A stretch of 39,983 bases of DNA from a virus. Every line of letters starts with the position of its first letter. Within the stretch, counting starts at the first letter, position 1. The stretch lies in IMG/VR virus record IMGVR_UViG_3300023202_000288, positions 1-39,983 of that record, one strand, 5' to 3'. Both the position numbers and the translations under genes were made by a program. The notes beneath the pieces were generated by a model, which made no database searches, had not been told where the DNA came from, and saw nothing but the letters and a program-made list of their open reading frames with translations. Positions 15,749 to 22,051 of this stretch are shown piece by piece.

Positions 15749-16117
15749 TTAATTTAAATTCCCGCCTGTGGATTCATTTGTGGAGTGTATTCCTTTCAAC
15801 CTGGCGGTTTCATATTCCAGGAAGTCTTCATACAATCCGATTGACTCCACCCTCATAACAACCTGGTCGGGGTGTTTGTACCAGCTTGAAATGTCATAGT
15901 GAAAGTAAATTGGGCGGACCGCCGCGCGGTCTTCGCCACCCAGCTGAACGTAAAACCTGGCCTCCTCGCAGAAGTCTTTCACATGCTTGTGCTCCAGCAG
16001 TACTTTCCTGGTATGCGGGGCCACCTGATGGTTTTCCTTGATGTGCTCGTGCAATTTTCGGAAAACCGGGTCTTTTTTGATTTCTTCTCTCTCAATTACT
16101 ATCATATTGTCGGTCAA
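15749..16117 (-). CDS. Hypothetical protein, 122 aa
   Basis: Not recognised. It is soluble, with a helical N-terminus (VIEREEIKKDPVFRKLHEHI) and a His-rich middle (VAPHTRKVLLEHKHVKDF), followed by YFHYDISSWYKHPDQVVMRV. It lies in a run of small genes at the head of the late region. Confidence 0.55.
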   Translation of the reverse strand: MTDNMIVIEREEIKKDPVFRKLHEHIKENHQVAPHTRKVLLEHKHVKDFCEEARFYVQLGGEDRAAVRPIYFHYDISSWYKHPDQVVMRVESIGLYEDFLEYETARLKGIHSTNESTGGNLN

Positions 16118-16124
16118 ATCGATT

Positions 16125-16271
16125 TTAAATCATATTAAGAACATATACAAAAAACCTGAAAAGAAGGTAAAGCAATACGCAAATGATAACTCCGTCCACA
16201 ATAAAAATCGTAATTTGCACAGCCTCTGGGAATGTTTTAATTAGGCTGTAGTATTTATTGAGTAGTTCCAT
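16125..16271 (-). CDS. Small single-TM membrane protein, 48 aa
   Basis: ATG at 16271 opens a 48-codon frame that ends with TAA at 16125, just 7 bp before the next gene. After an N-terminal amphipathic part (MELLNKYYSLIKTFPEAVQI) comes a long hydrophobic stretch (residues about 20-46, with VIICVLLYLLFRFFVYVLN). It fills the gap between genes exactly. Small TM proteins of this kind act as holin regulators, exclusion proteins or have no known role. Confidence 0.5.
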   Translation of the reverse strand: MELLNKYYSLIKTFPEAVQITIFIVDGVIICVLLYLLFRFFVYVLNMI

Positions 16272-16282
16272 GATGCAGTGAA

Positions 16283-16495
16283 TTATTCTTCTACTTCAAC
16301 CACCTCTAGCCTATACCTTTTATCTTGATAAGAAAACTCTATGCATTCCTGCTTTTGTAAAAGATGTTGGGCTACTGCTGCCGGGGCTGTATCGGTAACA
16401 TCATACTTTTTAGCCCCCCACATTCCATTTTTCAAAACGTGGCCAGCGTAAATCGTACTCGTTAAAGGTGAGCAACCTACTTTGAAGTTTGCCAT
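16283..16495 (-). CDS. Small conserved phage protein (DUF7446-like)
   Basis: A 70-aa protein beginning MANFKVGCSPLTSTIYAGHV, then KKYDVTDTAPAAVAQHLLQ, and ending with RYRLEVVEVEE. The KVG-SPLT-I-AG start with DVT and a following helix is a pattern I associate with a widespread small phage protein family (DUF7446). Function unknown. It lies 2 bp downstream of the 16498 gene. Confidence 0.6.
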   Translation of the reverse strand: MANFKVGCSPLTSTIYAGHVLKNGMWGAKKYDVTDTAPAAVAQHLLQKQECIEFSYQDKRYRLEVVEVEE

Positions 16496-16497
16496 GA

Positions 16498-16890
16498 TTA
16501 GATAAAGGTATATGCTTTATGAATTTTTACGATTTCCCCGGAATGGTTATCTTGAATATCAAGCAAGACTTTTTTCTCATAGTCTACATAGTAAGTTCCA
16601 TGCCTGGTGAGGCTGCCAGACTGGCAATAACTACCTGAATGGAATAAATCATTGGGTTTTTGGGTTATTATTTTTTCATGCCACCCTTCCGATATCACTT
16701 CCGCACCTTCGTTTGACATGGCCTTATAAATATGCTCCACCACATCCTTTTTTTTCCATGGCTCATAGCGGCTGCTCGACCATTTGATAGCTTTATTTAA
16801 AAATGTCTTGGTCAATTTTACCTTTTCAGCATCAAACTCAATAGTTTGGAATTCGTTGTTTCTTAGCTTTTTGTCTATCGCTATTTTCAT
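16498..16890 (-). CDS. Hypothetical protein at start of late region
   Basis: A 130-aa protein starting MKIAIDKKLRNNEFQTIEFD. The C-terminal half reads like a small enzyme or binding fold (SGSYCQSGSLTRHGTYYVDY, then LLDIQDNHSGEIVKIHKAYT). Not recognised. It is the first gene after the terminator at 17103-17138 and a 250-bp gene-free region with an inverted repeat, so it likely opens a separate transcription unit. Confidence 0.55.
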   Translation of the reverse strand: MKIAIDKKLRNNEFQTIEFDAEKVKLTKTFLNKAIKWSSSRYEPWKKKDVVEHIYKAMSNEGAEVISEGWHEKIITQKPNDLFHSGSYCQSGSLTRHGTYYVDYEKKVLLDIQDNHSGEIVKIHKAYTFI

Positions 16891-16976
16891 TGGCTATAGT
16901 AGTAGTTTTGTTGTATATTTCTAAGTTGGCCTAATTTTTACAAATACTTACGTTTCTTGGAATTGTTTTTTTTACA

Positions 16977-16998
16977 TAATGTTACTTGTCTAACATTA
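16977..16998. promoter_or_regulatory. Inverted repeat upstream of late region, possible operator
   Basis: TAATGTTA and TAACATTA form 8-bp arms around a 6-bp centre, about 90 bp before the start at 16890. A third TAATGTTA lies at 17114-17121 inside the terminator loop. The 250-bp gap 16891-17143 has no convincing gene; this repeat is its main feature and suits a regulator-binding site. Confidence 0.4.
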
Positions 16999-17102
16999 CT
17001 CAGCCAATTACCCAAATTTTCTTGGTTTTGTCCTATGGCTTTTTTTTGTACTCGGGCAAGATTTTTGTGTTATCATTGCCCAATCGTTTATTGTATATAA
17101 AA

Positions 17103-17138
17103 AGCCCTGGAGGTAATGTTACTACCTTACCAGGGCTT
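17103..17138. terminator. Bidirectional terminator closing the early operon
   Basis: AGCCCTGG (17103-17110) pairs with CCAGGGCT (17130-17137), with an inner GGTAA/TTACC pairing. T-rich tracts follow on both strands. On the minus strand it comes right after the stop of 17144-17371 and separates early from late genes. Confidence 0.7.
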
Positions 17139-17143
17139 ATTTT

Positions 17144-17371
17144 TTATGATATTCCAAAAAGCTTCTTCCACCAGGGGCGCTGGCTCTGTAATACTGCCAC
17201 CGTCACCAATTCCCTTAGCTCCCTGGTTTGTTGCCTTAGCTCATCGGTTTGCTTTTTCGTCTCTACGGCCAATGCCCTGGTTTCTTTGGTGAGCTTTTTG
17301 GTTTCCCTGATGTCATCGGCCAGGTACTTTATCATATCCTCGGCCCATTCCTGAAAATTTTTACTTTCCAT
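17144..17371 (-). CDS. Short coiled-coil protein with basic amphipathic tail
   Basis: A 75-aa protein with a helix full of Lys/Glu/Thr (residues about 10-55, e.g. ETKKLTKETRALAVETKKQT). It ends in RPWWKKLFGIS, a Trp-rich basic tail that could touch membrane. Last gene before the terminator at 17103-17138. Its ATG overlaps the end of a 28-codon leader frame (17361-17447), so translation may be coupled. Expression is probably under the operator-covered promoter at 17469-17501. Family not recognised. Confidence 0.55.
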   Translation of the reverse strand: MESKNFQEWAEDMIKYLADDIRETKKLTKETRALAVETKKQTDELRQQTRELRELVTVAVLQSQRPWWKKLFGIS

Positions 17372-17447
17372 ATTTTTCCATTTTATAAATCAAACAACCC
17401 ATATTCACACTTGCAGCCAGTACTAATAAAATCGTTATCGTAAACAT
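17361..17447 (-). CDS. 28-aa hydrophobic leader peptide / mini membrane protein
   Basis: ATG at 17447, TAA at 17361; predicted to have one TM helix (TITILLVLAASVNMGCLIY) and a basic end. It begins about 17 nt after the expected start of a promoter at 17469-17500 and overlaps the start of the coiled-coil gene by 11 bp. Either a real micro-protein or a coupling frame for the next gene. Confidence 0.4.
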   Translation of the reverse strand: MFTITILLVLAASVNMGCLIYKMEKYGK

Positions 17448-17468
17448 ATTTCTTAAATTTGAGATATG

Positions 17469-17501
17469 TAAAGATAAGTAATTTGTTGCGAATTCGCAAC
17501 A
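17469..17501 (-). promoter_or_regulatory. Promoter P2 with 18-bp palindromic operator
   Basis: Minus strand: GTTG (17500-17497), 20-nt spacer, TATCTTTA (17476-17469), one base off TAnnTTTG. The perfect 18-bp palindrome TGTTGCGAATTCGCAACA (17484-17501) covers the -33 box and part of the spacer. The same half sites and spacing (GTTGC-6-GCAAC) recur at 17716-17731, so both are likely bound by the HTH protein encoded between them. Confidence 0.6.
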
Positions 17502-17504
17502 GTT

Positions 17505-17696
17505 TTATTTATTATTTTCATGAAGAATATAGTAAATGGCCAGCTGGGTAATCCGGTCCAGGTTGCGCTGGCCATTGAACAGGCGGGTAATGGCTGCCCG
17601 GTTCACGTCCAGCTCCCGCGCCAGGTCGGCTCGCGACATCCCTTTTTCCTGCAAGCGCTCATGTATCCACTCCAGGGTAATTTTTTTTGTGTCCAT
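17505..17696 (-). CDS. Cro/CI-like HTH regulator, 63 aa
   Basis: A compact DNA-binding protein, all helix, with an HTH of the lambda-repressor type at about residues 17-42: MSRADLARELDVNRAAITRL, then FNGQRNLD. The size is that of Cro. The ATG at 17696 was chosen over the TTG at 17702. The promoter upstream (17700-17731) has its -7 box ending 4 bp before this ATG, so the mRNA would be leaderless or nearly so. Matching operators lie before (17716-17731) and just after the gene (17484-17501). This predicts self-repression and control of the downstream 28-aa and coiled-coil genes. Confidence 0.8.
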   Translation of the reverse strand: MDTKKITLEWIHERLQEKGMSRADLARELDVNRAAITRLFNGQRNLDRITQLAIYYILHENNK

Positions 17697-17699
17697 ACC

Positions 17700-17731
17700 C
17701 AAAGCTAATTATATAGTTGCGATTTTGCAAC
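17700..17731 (-). promoter_or_regulatory. Promoter P1 with operator, for the 63-aa regulator
   Basis: Minus strand: GTTG (17731-17728), 20-nt spacer, TAGCTTTG (17707-17700), a full match to TAnnTTTG. The operator-like repeat GTTGC-6-GCAAC (17716-17731) overlaps the -33 box in the same position as at P2. Start of transcription would fall at or next to the ATG at 17696. Confidence 0.6.
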
Positions 17732-17734
17732 GTA

Positions 17735-17983
17735 TTAATTAGCCATCCACTCCTCATGCCGCTCCTCATATTCTTTCGCTTTCTCTGCAGGCATGGTATT
17801 GCGCTGATAAGAAAGCATCACATCTGTTGAAATTTCATACAGTGCCTTCCAGTGGTCGGTATCCCAGCAAAACAGCCAGGGTTTGCCGAGCTTCCCAGCA
17901 ACTTTGTATGGCCGCCCGGCGTCATCCAGGAAGCAAAACTCCGTGTTCCATCCCTGGGGGATCCCCGTGTATTGTTTCTTCAT
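17735..17983 (-). CDS. Small hypothetical protein, 82 aa
   Basis: Starts MKKQYTGIPQGWNTEFCFLD and contains GKLGKPWLFCWDTDHWKALY; the C-terminus is a charged helix (AEKAKEYEERHEEWMAN). Trp-rich, soluble. Not recognised. Its 5' end overlaps the end of the HNH gene by about 60 bp in another frame, and it ends 4 bp before the operator of the 63-aa regulator. The listed ATG at 17983 was preferred over a TTG 6 bp upstream. Confidence 0.55.
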   Translation of the reverse strand: MKKQYTGIPQGWNTEFCFLDDAGRPYKVAGKLGKPWLFCWDTDHWKALYEISTDVMLSYQRNTMPAEKAKEYEERHEEWMAN

Positions 17984-18401
17984 CTGCAAATAAATCCAGT
18001 TGGTTTAAATGCCTGTTTTTCCCGTATTTGATACTGGCAACATGCTGCGCCAGGTCGTGCCGAAGGTGGCAGCGCTGGCATAGGCAGGCCAGGTTATCAA
18101 AGCGGTTATTGTCTGGGTTGTGGTCCAGGTGGGCCACTGCTAAAACGATGTATACTACCTTGACCCGGTAGGTTTCCCACACCCGCTTTTGCGCCTGCAA
18201 TTCTGTATATCCCTTGTGTCGCACCAGCCACCAGAACAGGATAGTGGCTGAGCTTTTATCTATAATATGCCTACCCCAGTAATGCACGGCGCTTTGGTTG
18301 AACACACCACACCGCTCACACATGTTTTTGGCCCGGTGTACCCGCACCAGGCGGGTGATCAGGGGCCATTTGGGGTGGTATTCATTTAGGTTGATTGGCA
18401 A
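17922..18401 (-). CDS. HNH endonuclease
   Basis: A 159-aa HNH nuclease. The motif is VAHLDHNPDNNRFDNLACLC, then QRCHLRHD, with zinc knuckles MCERCG near the N-terminus and CLCQRC in the HNH core. HNH enzymes make metal-dependent nicks or cuts, and in many phages they assist terminase or replication. The start is uncertain: an ATG-based frame reaches back to 18512 but runs through the upstream Cys-rich gene, so I chose the TTG at 18401, 4 bp after that gene's stop. The 3' end overlaps the next gene by about 60 bp. Confidence 0.75.
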   Translation of the reverse strand: MPINLNEYHPKWPLITRLVRVHRAKNMCERCGVFNQSAVHYWGRHIIDKSSATILFWWLVRHKGYTELQAQKRVWETYRVKVVYIVLAVAHLDHNPDNNRFDNLACLCQRCHLRHDLAQHVASIKYGKNRHLNQLDLFADEETIHGDPPGMEHGVLLPG

Positions 18402-18405
18402 GGCT

Positions 18406-18627
18406 TTAATATTTGTCCGCTCGGCGGTCCGATTTATAACAAACCCAAAAATCAGCACAAGCATCGGGTATATCGCATTCAGCGCAGCATTGCCAACTTT
18501 CTTCCGCTTCAAAATAATCGCAATCGCATTGGCAGTTATTAATAACCCATTTCTGGCTCATCACCTCTACATCGTCAATATCGCCAGAGCAATAGCAGGG
18601 CATTCCGCAAAAGGGGCAGTGGTGCAT
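18406..18627 (-). CDS. Cys-rich small zinc-binding protein
   Basis: 73 aa with twelve or so Cys residues arranged as CPFC, CYC, CQCDC, CCAEC and a final C (residues 4-66). This looks like two or three zinc knuckles. It begins MHHCPFCGMPCYCSGD and its stop is 4 bp before the proposed HNH start, so the two are probably co-translated. Role unknown; nucleic-acid or protein binding is the usual use of such folds. Confidence 0.6.
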   Translation of the reverse strand: MHHCPFCGMPCYCSGDIDDVEVMSQKWVINNCQCDCDYFEAEESWQCCAECDIPDACADFWVCYKSDRRADKY

Positions 18628-18641
18628 ATCATTAATTTATT

Positions 18642-18884
18642 TTAGGGTTCATTTTCTACTTTTTGCTTAAACCTGCGCCAAACACTTTTTTTTTGCTGTT
18701 TCGTCTGTTGACTTCTATATCTTGGTAAGCGCTTATAGTATTCACAGACTTCACAGTCATATAGTTTGGGGGCATCATGATTACATGCAGGACAAACACC
18801 ACCTATAAATAATCTCCACCATCCATGTATTAGCTTAATTATGCGTAGCATCTCAATTCTATTTATTTGACACATTAAAACCAT
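18642..18884 (-). CDS. Small zinc-ribbon protein
   Basis: 80 aa (shorter forms start at MCQINRIEML or MLRII). One zinc ribbon: CPAC (about residue 31) and CEVC (about residue 44), after a hydrophobic/amphipathic helix (MLRIIKLIHGWWRLFIGGV) and before a strongly basic tail (RSQQTKQQKKSVWRRFKQK). Its first bases overlap the end of the membrane-HTH gene by 10 bp. A membrane-near nucleic-acid binder is possible. Not recognised. Confidence 0.5.
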   Translation of the reverse strand: MVLMCQINRIEMLRIIKLIHGWWRLFIGGVCPACNHDAPKLYDCEVCEYYKRLPRYRSQQTKQQKKSVWRRFKQKVENEP

Positions 18885-19525
18885 CCATGTATCGTACTCT
18901 TCGCCTTACCCAGGCGATGCGCTATTTCAGCATAACTCATGCCCTGGTTGCGCAGCTCGGCTGCCTGCTTTTTGGCATCCTTACCCAAGCCATTGCCATT
19001 CGTAATTACCTGCTTTGGCTTTGCCCTGGGGGCGTCTCCACGCCGGGTCCGGGTACGCTTCCGCTTTGGCTGATGCTCAATTTCAGCCTGGGCCTTATAC
19101 TCCTCCCACCGGATGTACAGCAATTCAGAGCAGTGATACACCAAGAAAGCCGACAGGCCCGAAAAGAGCGTACCTATCAGTATTTTGACAATAAGCAATG
19201 CAATACCTGTTTCGGCTGCCGGGAGCTGCACAAACAGTATATCCAGGTTGAAAAAGAAGAAATTGACAATGAACACCACCCACACAAAACCGTTGCTGGC
19301 CTCTTCCATTTTGTTGAGCCGGAAGAACAGCGCGCTCAGGTCCACCGCCACACCAAATGATATAGCATACACCCTGGCCACTATTGGGTTAGAGGCATGG
19401 AACTGGGTAACAGCCAGCAGCAGCTCCGAGGTGTGTATTACCAACGGGGCCGTAATGGCACAAAACACCAGCAGCACCAGCCAGTTAGTCAACACGAAAT
19501 GTGAGGTTGAAATTTGGTTGTTCAT
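18875..19525 (-). CDS. Four-TM membrane protein with C-terminal HTH domain
   Basis: A 216-aa protein. Hydrophobic helices lie at about residues 12-35 (NWLVLLVFCAITAPLVIHTS), 46-66 (VARVYAISFGVAVDLSALFF), 78-97 (NGFVWVVFIVNFFFFNLDIL) and 106-130 (GIALLIVKILIGTLFSGLSA). Then follows a basic linker (about 150-170, KRKRTRTRRG) and a resolvase/transposase-type HTH at the very end (AAELRNQGMSYAEIAHRLGK, then AKSTIHGW). It seems to tether a DNA-binding domain to the inner membrane. Membrane attachment of phage DNA, superinfection control or signal sensing are possible roles. It overlaps both neighbours (41 and 10 bp). Confidence 0.7.
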   Translation of the reverse strand: MNNQISTSHFVLTNWLVLLVFCAITAPLVIHTSELLLAVTQFHASNPIVARVYAISFGVAVDLSALFFRLNKMEEASNGFVWVVFIVNFFFFNLDILFVQLPAAETGIALLIVKILIGTLFSGLSAFLVYHCSELLYIRWEEYKAQAEIEHQPKRKRTRTRRGDAPRAKPKQVITNGNGLGKDAKKQAAELRNQGMSYAEIAHRLGKAKSTIHGWF

Positions 19526-19751
19526 CTTGTAACAGTTCCTTCAAATCTTTAAACTCTTTTTCAGCACAATACTCCATACTATCAAATAATAGTTCAATCC
19601 GGTCTTCGTCCAGTTCCACATAGCCGGTAATCCCCTGGAAGATGTTTTTCTCAACACGCTCAACACGCTCAAAACGGATAAATTCAAGTTGACCAGGTGC
19701 AACATGCCTCAGGAAGGTGAGCGCACCCATTTTTTTTCTGCATTTTTTCAT
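19485..19751 (-). CDS. Hypothetical protein, 88 aa
   Basis: Starts MKKCRKKMGALTFLRHVAPG (ATG at 19751); a longer form could start at GTG 19802, which directly follows the stop of the upstream gene. The C-terminal part is acidic (YVELDEDRIELLFDSMEYCA; EFKDLKELLQDEQP). Its 3' end overlaps the start of the membrane-HTH gene by 41 bp, a sign of translational coupling. No family recognised. Confidence 0.5.
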   Translation of the reverse strand: MKKCRKKMGALTFLRHVAPGQLEFIRFERVERVEKNIFQGITGYVELDEDRIELLFDSMEYCAEKEFKDLKELLQDEQPNFNLTFRVD

Positions 19752-19802
19752 GGCAGTAGGGTTTGTCGTCTCAATTATAAACGTACAAACGTTCCGCCAC
19801 AC

Positions 19803-20207
19803 CTATAAGGACGCACCAGCCAGGCAGTCTATTTCCCTTTTTGTGAGCCGGTTGACCATCTCCTTATCAAACTTTGCCATAATAGCCCTGAGCGATGACA
19901 AATGCTGTCCGCACTCCCCATACACCTGGTAGCACACCCAGGCTGTGACCAGCTGGGGCGCACTCACCTGCACGCGAAAATCCTTTTCATTGCCGGCCTG
20001 GTCTATCAGCTTGCGGGCAATCACTTTCCGGCTCAGCTCCGAGAGGTGGTACTGCCGGATGAAAGATTTCTCAATTTCTATCACCTGGTTTTCCGCATCC
20101 TGCCTCACATACCCTCTCCACCCGGCCACGGCCTCGCCCAGGGCGTACAGCTCGTAGCGGTTTGTTTTTAAAGAGAATGGATGGAACTGGGGGTGGTGGT
20201 AGGGCAT
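19803..20207 (-). CDS. Hypothetical early protein, 134 aa
   Basis: Soluble and basic, probably alpha-helical. The N-terminal half reads as a small beta unit (YELYALGEAVAGWRGYVRQD, then VIEIEKSFIRQYHLSELSRK). The C-terminal half has helices (PQLVTAWVCYQVYGECGQHL) and ends with MVNRLTKREIDCLAGASL, which could be a helix-turn-helix-like tail. Not recognised. It sits mid-way through the early operon. Confidence 0.55.
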   Translation of the reverse strand: MPYHHPQFHPFSLKTNRYELYALGEAVAGWRGYVRQDAENQVIEIEKSFIRQYHLSELSRKVIARKLIDQAGNEKDFRVQVSAPQLVTAWVCYQVYGECGQHLSSLRAIMAKFDKEMVNRLTKREIDCLAGASL

Positions 20208-20222
20208 GGGATTTTATAGATT

Positions 20223-20540
20223 TTATTCAAATATCAACCAGTAATCAACCGATTTTGGAAGCAAAATCAGACTAACGTTTTTTGGTAAGATACTTTTTAT
20301 TTGACCTACCGTAAACGCTGCATATAAGTCATCTGAGAAATATTTTACCTTATCCTCTTTAGTGATAAGTTTTGGTAAGTATGGAATTTCATCATCATCC
20401 CATTCATCATTATCATTCGCCAAAAAGTAGAACGAAGACTCCTGGGTCATACCAAGTTCCTTTAACCGAACTGCTTCATGAAATTGTATTAACACTTCAT
20501 CTATGCAGTGTGGTGTCCATTCAAGTTTTTCTTGATCCAT
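20223..20540 (-). CDS. Hypothetical early protein, 105 aa
   Basis: Acidic protein (ANDNDEWDDDEIPYLPKLIT) starting MDQEKLEWTPHCIDEVLIQF. The C-terminus is hydrophobic with PKNVSLILLPKSVDYWLIFE. It lies 4 bp after the 210-aa gene and 15 bp before the next; the pair is probably one unit. Acidic small phage proteins are sometimes DNA mimics or host inhibitors, but that is speculation here. Confidence 0.5.
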   Translation of the reverse strand: MDQEKLEWTPHCIDEVLIQFHEAVRLKELGMTQESSFYFLANDNDEWDDDEIPYLPKLITKEDKVKYFSDDLYAAFTVGQIKSILPKNVSLILLPKSVDYWLIFE

Positions 20541-20544
20541 AGGG

Positions 20545-21177
20545 CTATATTTTATTTAAGCGTTGAACAATAGAATTTACAAGATGGTCTGCCTTTTCAC
20601 AGTTATACTGCTCAAAATACTTTTGCTTGCATTGCTGATAAAAATGAACTACATGGCCCATGGGGTAACGGTTTCGTTCCAATATTTTCTGAACGTGCCT
20701 GCCCAGGTGCAAAGGGTTTGTAAAATAATGCCCGTTTACATCCAATTCATTATATGGCGTTTCCCTGCCCCTGCGGTGATACTTTCTTTGGATAAAGTCT
20801 AATGACTTCTTTGCCTCAATATCTTCATAAAAAGCATTGAGCCAATGCACCAGGCGGGTTTCCTGGAGATATTCAGGGTTTAGGTCAAAATAATCGTAAG
20901 TACAGGTAACAATCCAGGTGTACGGGTTTTTGTTTAGAGAGTAAATTATTTCATTCACTGGATCGATATTCCCATTGGGCCTCAAATACCCACCAACATA
21001 CATTCTTAAAATAAAATTAGTGAGGCAGTTCACTGGGTCTACGGTTTCCAGAAAGCCTACTTTTTTAGAGTAACCCGGTATTTCTTTTCCTGTGCAAAAT
21101 TTGATAACCTGAATATATGTAGAATACTCCTTATCAAAAGGGGCTTTGGTGAATGAAAATTGTTTTCTTGATGACAT
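20545..21177 (-). CDS. Hypothetical early protein, 210 aa
   Basis: A soluble basic protein with many aromatic residues. Visible parts: KAPFDKEYSTYIQVIKFCTG at the start, a middle with NKNPYTWIVTCTYDYFDLNP, and a C-terminal His/Tyr-rich region (GHVVHFYQQCKQKYFEQYNC). No known motif was recognised. Codon composition is more A/T-rich than in the structural genes. It follows the hairpin-rich gap 21178-21880, so it may have its own promoter. Confidence 0.55.
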   Translation of the reverse strand: MSSRKQFSFTKAPFDKEYSTYIQVIKFCTGKEIPGYSKKVGFLETVDPVNCLTNFILRMYVGGYLRPNGNIDPVNEIIYSLNKNPYTWIVTCTYDYFDLNPEYLQETRLVHWLNAFYEDIEAKKSLDFIQRKYHRRGRETPYNELDVNGHYFTNPLHLGRHVQKILERNRYPMGHVVHFYQQCKQKYFEQYNCEKADHLVNSIVQRLNKI

Positions 21178-21443
21178 TAAATTTCGTTTTAGGTGTTAAG
21201 CGGACGAGTCCGCGAAAAATTTGGCGATTTCTCCTAACTTTTAAAGTCTTTAAAGGTTTCTTCGAAACAAGAAACTTCTAATGGCTTGTAAACTCCTTTA
21301 AAAAGGATGCAGTTCGCTCTAAAAGAAAACTGGATTTCTTGAATCAAAAAAAATTTTTGATTAGGGCATACGCCTCCTGCCCCGAAATATTTTCCTGTTT
21401 TTTTCGGGTATGAAATGCAGCCTTTTCTCTGGGAAATCTGCAT

Positions 21444-21464
21444 ACCTATAAGCATAGGTTTTTT
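21444..21464 (+). terminator. Short plus-strand terminator
   Basis: ACCTAT, loop AAGC, ATAGGT, followed by TTTTTT. It is preceded by two further hairpins (21381-21408 and about 21415-21443), so it may end a small plus-strand RNA. Confidence 0.5.
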
Positions 21465-21607
21465 GCTTAGCCAGGCTTAATGCATAATCGGACCGTTTCG
21501 GAATCTGGTCCTTCACCTGGGGCAGCTTGGGTATAGTTGAAACCTTTTAAGGTGCCCGTGTTGTTCTCATGGTTTTAGTTAGTATTGGTTAAAAATTATT
21601 ATTTACG

Positions 21608-21648
21608 AAATAAGCCCGGATAGCATATAGCTGATACCGGGCTTATTT
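21608..21648. terminator. Bidirectional terminator-like stem
   Basis: AAATAAGCCCGG pairs perfectly with CCGGGCTTATTT over 12 bp with a 17-nt loop. A/T-rich ends on both sides make it work as a terminator in either direction. Confidence 0.55.
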
Positions 21649-21796
21649 ACATGTAATATTTATCAAAAAAAGTAAAAGTAAACTCCTGAAAACGGGCGCT
21701 ATACGCCCGTATACTGTAAGCACAGCTTAATATCAACAAAAAATTAATATGTAAGTTTTGTAGCGTTCGTGTGATATTTTTGGTAAGTTTGTTCAT

Positions 21797-21882
21797 ATCA
21801 TTTATAGTTATTTTGTTATGGCTATGGATCGCCGAAGCGATTGCACTAAAAACCAGCCCGCTGAAACTTGCTGGTTTTTTTT
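21797..21882 (+). ncRNA. Candidate small RNA, about 85 nt
   Basis: Upstream are two exact TAnnTTTG boxes (21775-21782 and 21784-21791), although the nearest TTTG (21757-21760) is 14 or 23 nt away and not at the ideal distance. The transcript would hold a hairpin ATCGC-CGAA-GCGAT (21828-21841) and end in AAAACCAGC/GCTGGTTTT with a run of eight T. No frame of note is inside. Prediction from structure only. Confidence 0.3.
21849..21882. terminator. Bidirectional terminator
   Basis: AAAACCAGC (21849-21857) pairs with GCTGGTTTT (21870-21878). T-runs follow on both strands. On the minus strand it directly follows the 56-aa gene (stop at 21881). Confidence 0.65.
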
Positions 21883-22051
21883 ATTTCTGGTCCCCATAGG
21901 TGCGGATTAGTTTATCTAGCTTTTCTTTCTGGTACCTGCTCATGCCCATCGTTCTCCTGAGCTGCTTCAATCGGTTTACATTCACTTTTACCTCTCCAGG
22001 GCTAATCATAATGTTGCGCTCAATGATGTTCTTGAACTCCTGTTGTTCCAT
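21881..22051 (-). CDS. Small hypothetical protein, 56 aa
   Basis: ATG at 22051 opens 56 codons (MEQQEFKNIIERNIMISPGE; RLKQLRRTMGMSRYQKEKLD) ending with TAA at 21881. It overlaps the upstream gene by 32 bp and runs directly into a terminator. Basic and helical. Third gene of the operon opposed to the repressor. No family recognised. Confidence 0.5.
   Translation of the reverse strand: MEQQEFKNIIERNIMISPGEVKVNVNRLKQLRRTMGMSRYQKEKLDKLIRTYGDQK

Larger units (their letters stand above)
21178..21880. other. Gene-poor, hairpin-rich intergenic region
   Basis: About 700 bp without a convincing gene. From left to right it holds a GCGGAC-GA-GTCCGC hairpin (near 21200), CCCGAAA/TTTCGGG (21381-21408), ATGCAG/CTGCAT arms (about 21415-21443), a short plus-strand terminator (21444-21464), GGACC/GGTCC arms (near 21490-21510), a 12-bp bidirectional stem (21608-21648), ACGGGCG/CGCCCGT (21692-21710), and a terminator (21849-21882). 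Such density suggests structured RNAs or regulatory sites. Confidence 0.5.

Noticed and set aside
17922-18512. HNH gene starting at 18512
   Set aside because: The first 37 codons lie on top of the Cys-rich gene 18406-18627 in another frame and add no domain; the start near 18401 fits better.
21190-21230. Hammerhead-ribozyme-like sequence (GCGGAC-GA-GTCCGC followed by GAAA)
   Set aside because: The stem II plus GAAA part is present, but the CUGANGA core segment is missing (GTGTTAA instead) and no stems I and III were found.
21234-21455. Minus-strand frame of 73 codons
   Set aside because: It runs through several hairpins and a terminator, has an odd composition and no family resemblance; more likely chance translation of a non-coding region.
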